Source: Trileptium ribeirensis (Eukaryota; Nematoda; Enoplea; Enoplida; Thoracostomopsidae). From it: a stretch of DNA of 64,000 nt. Shown one piece after another: positions 55,788 through 64,000 of the stretch. Both the position numbers and the translations under genes were made by a program. The first letter of the stretch is position 1, and the number at the start of each line of letters is the position of its first letter. The notes below the pieces were generated by a model that searched no databases, was not told where the DNA came from, and worked only from the letters and a program-made list of their open reading frames with translations. The stretch lies in assembly GCA_030248225.1 (NCBI GenBank), contig JASANE010018452.1, positions 1 to 64,000 on the forward strand, read 5' to 3'.

Positions 55788-56730
55788 ATTGAAACGGAGC
55801 GAGCGGAGTTACCGCTGATGGCGCTTTGGAGAAAATCATGAAAATTTCTTTTTGTTTGTTTTTGTCATTCGACAATCTTTTTATTTGATTTCGACAATTT
55901 GATAGCAAAAGTGATGAAATCAAAATCAGGTTATTAAGGATTCTTTGCCAATTATGGCCGTACGGGTGCCAGTCTTTCGCAACCCATATCTTGTGACACA
56001 GTCTTCGCATCGAAAAGCCAGAATCAGCCCAACGAGACCTACAAATATGCTAGCCTTGGCTTTTTCTGAGACCTCCCAGTTGCATGTGTGGGCCGAATAT
56101 GGTTCGTCGACCCTTTGCAGAAATAGTGATTTTTAAATTTTTGACATGCTATTGTGTGTTTTTAATGTTTATTTGGTTCTCAAGCACGCTAGAATCGATG
56201 GTTACGTTACATAGAGACCATGTTTACTATAGTACACATTTTTATTGGATTTAAAGCGTATTACGGTCGACCTACCCAATTTCCAGTATGTTGTGAGTTT
56301 TCATTTTGGGTTATGTATTGCGTGCAGGGTATCCAGAATGGCCTATATAGGCTTTCCGATATGCTGAATACGATGGTTTGGTTATTTAGAGTCCAGCACG
56401 AATATTTCATCTCTTTTCAGACGTTTTGGATGGGTATAGGGGCAATGAACCCGATCGCCAGAATATATATGTGATTTGTCTTTAGCATCATAGTTATGTA
56501 TTGCATACAGGGCATGCTGAATGTTCTATGAATAAGATTTTCGGTACGCTGGATATATACGATGGTTTGGATATCTAGAGAATAGGACGAATATTTCGTG
56601 CGCTTTCAGTTGTTTATGATGGGTTCCGGTTGACGAGGTTTTAGGGTTTTCAGCGGGATCAGGGTTACATAGGTTTTAGTGTACTATAAACATGAAACAC
56701 AAAGCATGTTACAAGTGATTACACAAAATG
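55788..56730 (+). repeat. Dispersed non-coding family R1, copy e
   Basis: The most complete copy: head AACGGAGCGAGCGGAG, GGCGCTTTGGAGAAAAT, TTCTTTGCCAATTATGGC, TTCGCAACCCATATC, GGCCGAATATGGTTCGTCG, then two internal ~200-base sub-repeats (TATGTATTGCGTGCAGGGTA and TATGTATTGCATACAGGGCA), and the tail GAGGTTTTAGGGTTTTCAGC. Confidence 0.85.
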
Positions 56731-57199
56731 ACACTTGATGAAACCAGTGTCGCTCCGTTTCTCCATTCCTTGCCAGTAATTATATATAAAGAATTCAAAT
56801 TGTAAACTATCACTCCCAAAAATCAATGTCATACGACAGTGTAAAATCGTAATATTTTCTCGAGTTTTAATTAGTAATCCGAGAGTGTACCATTTTCTTC
56901 TTCGCGGTATACGTAACAGTTGTAGCATTGGCAGTCGTGCGTCCAAAGATTTGTACACACTATATTGACGAGATAAAATTATTGCGAGAGCACGCGCTTG
57001 AACGAGTTACCGTGCGTAAAAATCTTACAACGAATGGCAGACAATGTTACAAGTTAGTTGAATGCAAGGCTTTAAATATATAATCTATGTCACAAGATGC
57101 TAACGTATAGTTTGAAAAACCCGTTATGTTCTTTAGACGTTGCAAGTTTCAATAAATTAATTCTGTGTACCTAGAGTTGAGAATTTCGGCCTGCGGCCG

Positions 57200-57560
57200 G
57201 GCCGGGCTGCCGAAAACCGATTGCAAACGGATCAGGCCGAAATGTTGCAGATCCGGGCAGGACTGGGCCAACCTCGATTTTCAACGAGCCCGATCGGGCC
57301 GACAAATTCGATTCGTTCTCACATCCAGTCAAAGGTCGAATGCTTAAATCACAGTTCGATAACCTTTGATTTGTTTTAAGAATTTTCATGTATGCGTTTT
57401 ATTTTGATATCAACTGTATCTTTTGTATGGAGCGTGCCTACGTCCGATTGCAAGCGGGCCACGTGGGGCTGAGCCGAAGTTTTACAGCACCATGCCTGGC
57501 TGTGCTGAGACGACCTCGATTTTCAACGGGCCTACTGGGTCGATACGTTGTAGCTACGTA
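57200..57560. repeat. Diverged GC-rich direct repeat, two copies
   Basis: CCTCGATTTTCAACG recurs 242 bases apart (57,272 and 57,514), each preceded by CCGATTGCAA and a stretch rich in GGGC. The flanks are AT-rich. Possibly a decayed transposon end. Confidence 0.5.
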
Positions 57561-59440
57561 CTGTGCCCGACAGATCTCGATTTCCGACGGAAAAGTTTCG
57601 TTCCATCCTCCCTTCTAGTATCTGCAAACTGGATAAGCGATTAAAGTGAGGTATGGTTTTTAGATAGTACGAAAACATACCAAAAGTTCCATTTTTTAAA
57701 TATTTTAAAGCATTTTTTCTATGAACATTAAATTTTTCCATGAAATTGAAAGTTGACATTGTTCGCAATTTTACTAACAGTGCCGGCATTACGAAACCCT
57801 AATCTTTTCACATGGGTTGCTCCTTACATTTTTAAATTTTTATTCACTTCAAGTAGTGTTTGAATTGATTCGGAGAAAATCCGCGCCGAAATAGTAAACC
57901 TCACCTGTTGTCTTGGTGTCAATAAAGCGTAATTTCTTTCTACATACTCTTTCGGAAACTGGCGCCCCAAAACATCCGTACTAAGGATATAACTTCACGC
58001 CCTCAGCTTTACTTTCGCCTAATGGCCAAAAATAAGGTCTCATTACACTATGGTGTTGGCCTAGGCCACACGCCACATTAGTAGGCATTCAAATATTAGC
58101 GCCGGCCCTGTTTAGTAAGGTGATGAGTTGGGAGCTTCAACGTTGTGTTGACTACATAAAATAATGCTGTTCATGAATTTAGTTCAACTATAATTGCAAT
58201 GATTTTCATGAAACGCAATTTAACTGCAATAAAAGAGATATATTGTTCAGGGCCGCCTTCGAAAATATTATAAGTAATAGTTATAGTGTAATAACGGTGA
58301 CGCAGCTGCATGGCACAACTTCCTAACACCATGCCCATACGACCCCGGCTATCGTAACCTCAAGGGCGGACCCTGAGTTTTCTATTTTAGCCACTTTTCT
58401 TGGTCAGACCCAAGAAGTTACGGAGCTTAGCAGGCCGCAGGCGCGCTTCACGGGGTGTGTTCGGACCCCGCCCGATTGGTTGCGCACGTGTCTAGTATTT
58501 TGGTATGATCACTGAGGTCCCCCAGGGAGGTTGACACCGAAACCTGCTCACAGGTCATAATGTCAAGCCAATATTCCCTGACCTAATCTAAAGGAAGTTG
58601 TTCTGTCTAGCATGACCTAAAGTAAAATGCGTGATAGGTTTGATTTTGCTAGGTAAATTTTGAGTTCTGCTGCGTTATCCTTAGCCGAACACTTTGTATG
58701 TTGTAGCCATGTGGCCCCCACAGGGTTCCGACATGCCCTGAAAGTTTAACGTCGGGCTATCTAATTGGTATTCTGATAACTCACTTATCCGTGTTTGGGG
58801 ATAACATTTTTCCTAGTAAATTTTGCCTCTATTTGCGTGTACTGATTTCTCGAGCGGGTTCGTTTGTCCAAATTGTGTGGAACACTCTCGCTACAATTCT
58901 GCGATGATCATGTACAAATAGTGGTTGGCGAACTGCACGAGTCAGGGCTTGGAATATCCCTCTCGTCAAGCCGTGGCTCGCAGAGTTGGCCCGTCCGTTC
59001 GGACGCACTTATTACGCCTGAGTACAAATAACAATGGACACTAGGGATGGTTTTCAACGTTTTATTTCAAGATATGTACAGTACAAATTAAATATAAAAG
59101 TTTGGAGCATTGGGCGAACAGAAACCGTGACACAGTCGTACGCGCCCATTCCCTTGTCCGCGTCTAGTCGGTGAGCGAGGCGGAGCGAGCGAATATGTTC
59201 CCGGAAAAATACCGGACCAAAATCTACACCCGAGACGCTCAACTGAGTTCACTGTAACCCGGGCGGGGTGTTCTGGCATGCTTCGAAGTTCGCTCTAGAT
59301 CACGTGGGGCTTTCCACACACTTAGAGGACCGAGCGGGAAAAGTGCGGGCTCGTCTCCTTTACCTTGCAACTTTAGTCGGAGGGGAGCATGAGTCGGGGT
59401 ACGCGGAAAGGTATGGACCTACGACAAAAGAGAGGCATGG

Positions 59441-59545
59441 TTGCATTAATAAAATCGTCCAATGTACAAGTTGAAATGCATTAATAAAATCGTCCAGTAT
59501 ACAAGTTGAAATGCATTAATAAAATCGTCCAGTATACAAGTTGAA
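59441..59545. repeat. 35 bp tandem repeat, three copies
   Basis: The unit GCATTAATAAAATCGTCCAG with TATACAAGTTGAAAT is repeated three times; the first copy has AATG instead of GTAT. Each unit contains AATAAAA. Confidence 0.9.
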
Positions 59546-60179
59546 ATACGGTGAAAAATCAACGATTACTTATAGTACAAACAATGGGGTACTGACAAGC
59601 ATCAACCCATAAGCGCGGCGCCTATACGGGCGTCCAAAAATGTAAACATTGTCTGGCGTGCCGCCTGAGTCCAGTAAATCCTAATTCGCAGACCTACCGA
59701 GTTTCTCCTAGCGTTTTGTCCTTAGGACCGGTTGTGCAGGAATTCACTACAACTTCGTCTTGGCGTCTCCGGCAGTCCAAAAACGGGGATTGTGTTAAGT
59801 GAGCTATGTTGTACTCGCATAGGACACAGTTTTAATCGCTCATGAGGGTTATCCCGATAGTGACTTCTCAACTACCGACGCTTGCACGAGCCGTCGTCGT
59901 TTTGGACAATGTCCGAGGCGACCATCGTAGCTATTTAAACATTTTCGAGTCGGTGACCGTGTCTAGATTACAATCGGGCTTGGGGTTGCACTCTGGGGTG
60001 CGTTTGCGTTTCGGGATCAGGAGCAAGGGGCGTTTCAGTGTCCCCTTGTTTGGTCGTTGTTTCTTTGGGTTCTATCTTTTCCCTCTTTTCTTGCTGTGTT
60101 TCTTTTGTTTCCTTTGTTTCCTTTTGTTTCCCCAGTCTTTGCCGTCCTCTCTCTATCGTAGTCATTTTGAGATTCTAGT

Positions 60180-60287
60180 ACACTGTACGAATCGAAAGTG
60201 TACAGTGTCTCGACTGCACTATCGAGACTGTGCAGTCGAGTTATTACTGAAATTTTAATGAATTTCCTCAGAACTCGATAGTCGAGT
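60180..60287. other. Cluster of three hairpins
   Basis: A 9-base stem (ACACTGTAC / GTACAGTGT, 60,180-60,208) is immediately followed by an 11-base stem (CTCGACTGCAC / GTGCAGTCGAG, 60,209-60,240), and a 6-base stem with a TAG loop lies at 60,273-60,287. All stems are perfect. Function unknown. Confidence 0.7.
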
Positions 60288-61536
60288 GGATAAAACAGAA
60301 ATACCTGCAGCGGACTTAAATCCTCCGTGCAGGATCGAAACTCAACAAGGGAAAGTGAAAAAGAGAGAGACGAAACAGTAAAACTCAGAGAAAGGGCCTA
60401 CATAGTACATAGCCTAACGGGCAACCAAGAATGAAATGTAAAAATGTCTAAACTCAGCGATCAAGTCGCTCTGAAAAGAGAACGGGGTTTTGCACTTACT
60501 CGGTTTGGGACCAAAATGATTCGCGAGAGGTCGCGAGTTTTCTTTCTTAAAATGGGAGCATGATGATTTCATTTTGAACAACGAGCACCCTAACGTGCCT
60601 ATGAATGCATTTGTTGTGGCCGATTTTGGTACCTGGCCATGCCGTCAGTTGGTTTTGGTCGCCTGGGGCTTCCTACGTACTGTCATCGAGCTTAACCACA
60701 AGTCTGCGTTGTAGCGAAACCTGATAAACTTTATAGCCTGGTTGCAACAGTTTCGAAGTAAACATTTTGTAGTAATATCTATTACTAGAGCTTGGGCTAT
60801 GGGGTCATTGGGGCTGTCAAGGATTCGGGCGGTCGGGGCTGGACTCCGTACAAAACACTAATGCTTCTCTTGTGACAACCAAATAGGTCCTAATTGAGGT
60901 TGAAGTAATCCGGCCACTCTGGTACGCGGCAAACATTGCGATCAGAAAGCAAAAACACCTTATGCTCAGGTTGATGTTCTTAAAATTTGTTTAGTCTTTT
61001 CTATTTTCCCAAATTTTCTTAGCTCAATCTGATAAGCGAAATTTTGGGGCTTTCTAAAGCCCGGCGGAGGCTAATCCTCCGTCCCTAACTGTGAAATCAG
61101 TCCGAGCTCAAGCAGCGGCATGAGCGTCGAACAGTCCATTAAGCTGAAAATTTATGAACCATAAATATGAGCAGAAACAAGGAAAACTGCAAGTCCCTAT
61201 GGTTTTGTAATGAACTTTTACCGTGGTCAGCTCAGGAAAATTTCACGAGTCCTAACTCTAGAGAAATAAATCATGCAAAAGCATGGACGAGAGGCGTCCA
61301 TTTGTGGTTGGTTTGCCTATGACCACGGGGAATCAGGACTACTTCGACTTTCGTGTTCACAACTTAGCACCCCCCCGTGCAATCACTCAACCTGTCCGAA
61401 ACGGAACTCGACTATAGGAGGTTTGTCAAGGAACATGCAAAAGTGGGGTCCGTTGACATGTAAAACTAAGACGTCCTCCGACGGGCGTCTGGTCAAGCTG
61501 TCGATGATAAGCTTGCGCGACCACTACTCAAATAAC

Positions 61537-61916
61537 AAGGATCTGTTACATTTTCACCTGGGGAAAATAAACCCCCATACGCCTGGTTCTCCTCCTCACT
61601 TACAATGTTCGGTCCGGGATGGCAACAGCCAGTCCCCTTCCGCGAGACAGAAGGCGTCTACGCGGGTCCTCCGTCGGCCGAATTCCATTCCAAACGCCAA
61701 TCGAAAACACACGAAAGAAAGCACGGGAAAGCAAACTCGTTGCGAAATAAATACGAAAAATATAAGCGTCGGAGCCGGTCAGTAGAGTCGACCGAACTCC
61801 GCGCTGCCGAAGTCGAACTGATTCGAAGAGACGACGCGATAGTCGTCGCTTCAAAATTTTCTGCTATATTGAAGCATGGCGATTTTGTCGCCATCCAATC
61901 GGCGACGTTCTCTTGA
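61537..61916 (+). CDS. Unrecognised open frame, basic/Ser-Arg-rich
   Basis: Open from after a TAA near 61,534 to TGA at 61,916, with the first ATG at 61,605 (103 codons). It encodes M-F-G-P-G-W-Q-Q-P-V-P-F and later K-Y-K-R-R-S-R-S-V-E-S-T-E-L-R and A-A-E-V-E-L-I-R-R-D-D-A. It could be an exon, the start of a retroelement gag-like frame, or chance. No family recognised. Confidence 0.25.
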
Positions 61917-62464
61917 CGCCCACTTTTTCGAGGTCAAACCCGGGCGCCCAATCGAAAAATTCCCCAGCTTTTATTTTTGACAGCTATCGTAAACCCTGGG
62001 ACCCCGTTAGAGAGAGTCGGCTTCAATCGAAATCGCCGACATCAAATTTGAACCCTCCGATTACTCGGAGGTCGACCATCTGCGAGTTTTCTCCGAAGTT
62101 AGCCGATTTTACCCCATCTGTAGTCCCAAATTCCTGTCAGAAACTTGTCGAAAACTCATTACTCAGATTTATTAAACCCATTACCTAACTTAGCTTGGAC
62201 GTTATCCCCCAGATGTTCCACGAAAGCTGCTAAATCACCCGTCAAATATTCAAAATTTTAAATCTTTTCCCCTTACAAAGCATTTAAGATAAGCTAGAAG
62301 ATGTCTTTTCCGCGTTCTGGTTCTCATCCATCAAATTTTTCCCCAGCTAACTCGCCGATTTAAAGCCAAATTTCTGCTACTTAGCGAGTTAGCTGCCTCA
62401 TCCATCACCTAATTAAGCTTATTTGGAGGGCATCTGGGGCTAAATTTTATCGCCCTATCCATGG

Positions 62465-62491
62465 ATAAACGTGCAAACATTGCACGTTTAT
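62465..62491. other. Perfect 12 bp stem with 3-base loop
   Basis: ATAAACGTGCAA, ACA, TTGCACGTTTAT. No adjacent gene explains it. Confidence 0.75.
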
Positions 62492-62824
62492 ATGTCGGCT
62501 TACAAGATAAAGCCAAACATTCCTAGAATTCTTGACATTCCTAGCTAAATTTCAAATATCCCGTCAGGACGTCTTTGGACGTCCCAAAGGGGGGGAACCG
62601 AAGGTAGGAAGGAACTTATTTCGTGTTGCAGGGCGCAGCACAATCCTAAGCATCTTTCGGTCTATCCGGGGCCCTATTCAGGAACTCCCGGACCCCACGG
62701 GAGGGCCCTAAACCTACCCCCCGTCAGTCCTATTCCTATGTGTCCAGTCCGTCCGTAAAACTCACAAATTTAACGGAATTTTGTATGTCCTGTCCCTACA
62801 TGTCCTGTTTTTTGTGTCGTTTCA

Positions 62825-63060
62825 CATACTATACATACATATATATATATATATACATATATCTATATCCACAAACACATACACATACAATACTCATGTA
62901 CACACACTACACATGAGACACACAGGCGACCTGAGCGACAGAAAGGTCGCTCGAGGCCACACTAGAAACACGCAGAACCACAACAACAACGACAACAACA
63001 ACAACAGCAACATCAACACAACAGCACAGCAACACACACATACGTATATACACATATACA
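62825..63060. repeat. Microsatellite and low-complexity tract
   Basis: An (AT)n/ACATAT run at about 62,830-62,870 is followed by ACA/CAACAA-rich simple sequence to about 63,060. The 108-codon frame over it is a translation of simple repeats. Confidence 0.85.
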
Positions 63061-63289
63061 ATCACGGCGACAGCAGCGACGACAACCGACCAAAAGAAGT
63101 CGGTTAGAGAGAGTGGAAAAGAAAAAGAAGAACGAAAAAGAAAGGCACGGGAAGGGAGTCGGGACAGGGGGTCCCTAAGGGAATTTCGAGGGGTTGGGGC
63201 GAAATTCGGTCCCAGGACGAGGAACGGGGCCGAACGATACCAAACACGAGGGGGGTAGACGCAGTGGCGGGTCGGGGCTCAATTTTGGG

Positions 63290-64000
63290 TTCCGACATGT
63301 ATTAGTATACGGGGTTTCAGCGGGCTCTCCCGTACTAACGGCTGGGCGGAGCGACGCCCGCCGGGCATCGTTGAACTCGCCTTGGGAAGGCGATTCAGAC
63401 GAGGGGTGTTTTCCCTACCTTATCGGCAGCGGTTAGGGGAGCACTAAAATCACGCCTAATAAAGAGAGTGTCGGTAACGGTGGGGGGGCACGTTTTCGGC
63501 CGTCCCGGGTTAACGGGGCGCCGGACGGAGACCCGCCGGGCATCTTTGAAGATGTCTCGACGCGACGAATGCAATGAGGGGCATTAGGTCTACCTTTGAG
63601 TTGGGGTTAAATTTTCGGTCGGTCTGTACCCACCTGCAGTCGGTAGGTCAAATTGGGGGGGCACATTATCGGTCATAAGAGACTAACGCGAAGGCGGACA
63701 AAGACCCGCCGGATATCGTTGTGCTCGCCAGGAGCAGACAAATCAAATGAGGGGTCGCACGAGCACGTTTAGGGTCTGTGGTCAAATACGGAGTTGGTAC
63801 AAACTGAAGGAACGTTCTGTTGAATTTTCGTGGTGCATTACAAAGCAAGGAAGTAAGCTATATGGCAGCGGGAGGGCTGGTCAGATCGAGACCCGCCTGG
63901 CCTCGTCAGATGCCTAAATGGATACACTACTTAGAAACACGCATCCTTTCAATCAATGATCCGATGGTCACCAGAAAAACCAGCTGTTAGGGTGCGGGTC
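63290..64000. repeat. Diverged ~175 bp tandem repeat, running off the window
   Basis: A core similar to GACCCGCCGGGCATCGTTG occurs at 63,354, 63,529, 63,702 and 63,889 (spacing 175, 173, 187). Copies also share an upstream G-run with GGCAC (63,484 and 63,655) and an AACG/GGCGGA block. Strongly diverged. Confidence 0.7.

Larger units (their letters stand above)
58300..64000. other. Compositionally distinct segment
   Basis: From about 58.3 kb the sequence is visibly more GC-balanced than the first 57 kb, and none of the dispersed families recur. No known gene, rRNA or tRNA recognised. The individual repeats and hairpins in it are listed separately. Confidence 0.5.

Noticed and set aside
60265..60345. 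tRNA-Leu(UAA)-like string (TAGTCGAGTGG, CTTAAAT loop, GATCGAAAC)
   Set aside because: The anticodon, T and acceptor stems do not pair properly; no valid cloverleaf.
62781..63107. 108-codon frame
   Set aside because: A translation of microsatellite and CAA/ACA simple sequence.

Overview
The window is animal-type nuclear DNA: AT-rich, intron-rich and densely packed with transposon relics. It holds no prokaryotic gene organisation, CRISPR array, rRNA or convincing tRNA. I cannot name the species. The non-LTR retrotransposon relics and intron style fit an invertebrate metazoan; a flatworm is only a guess.

The one securely identified gene is an IGHMBP2/SMUBP-2 orthologue, a superfamily 1B DNA/RNA helicase, on the + strand from 22,425 to 49,365. 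Fourteen exons were placed. Their splice phases are all compatible, and together they give a continuous 908-codon reading frame covering the end of the N-terminal region, helicase motifs I to VI, an R3H domain, a C2HC finger resembling UBZ4, and a C-terminal AN1 zinc finger. The first ~150-170 residues expected from the family were not located; they probably lie in short exons between about 13.7 and 22.4 kb. Two of its introns appear to use GC rather than GT donors.

Upstream lies a second, unrecognised + strand gene whose last exon (9,825-12,818) encodes a ~1,000-residue polar protein with a duplicated 141-codon unit. An exon-like segment at 4,318-4,416 shares its W/Y-N-x-S-W-N motif and may belong to it. 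Two minus-strand exon-like frames (about 53.2-52.3 kb) hint at a gene converging on the helicase.

The rest is repeats. There are five clear tandem arrays (86, 115, ~173, 145 and 35 bp units), an exact 154 bp duplication, a degenerate ~85 bp triplicate and a diverged ~175 bp array at the window end. There are at least two decayed LINE types. One LINE is interrupted by a satellite-like array that itself carries another LINE, and also by a non-autonomous hAT element with an exact 8 bp target duplication. A small inverted-repeat element family has four copies. Two dispersed non-coding families have six and two copies.

From roughly 58.3 kb to the end the sequence changes character: it is more GC-balanced, lacks the repeat families seen earlier, and has hairpins, a microsatellite and short open frames without recognisable products. 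I see no new multi-gene system. The most notable items are the GC-AG introns and extra zinc finger of the helicase gene, the nested insertions, and the uncharacterised repeat families.
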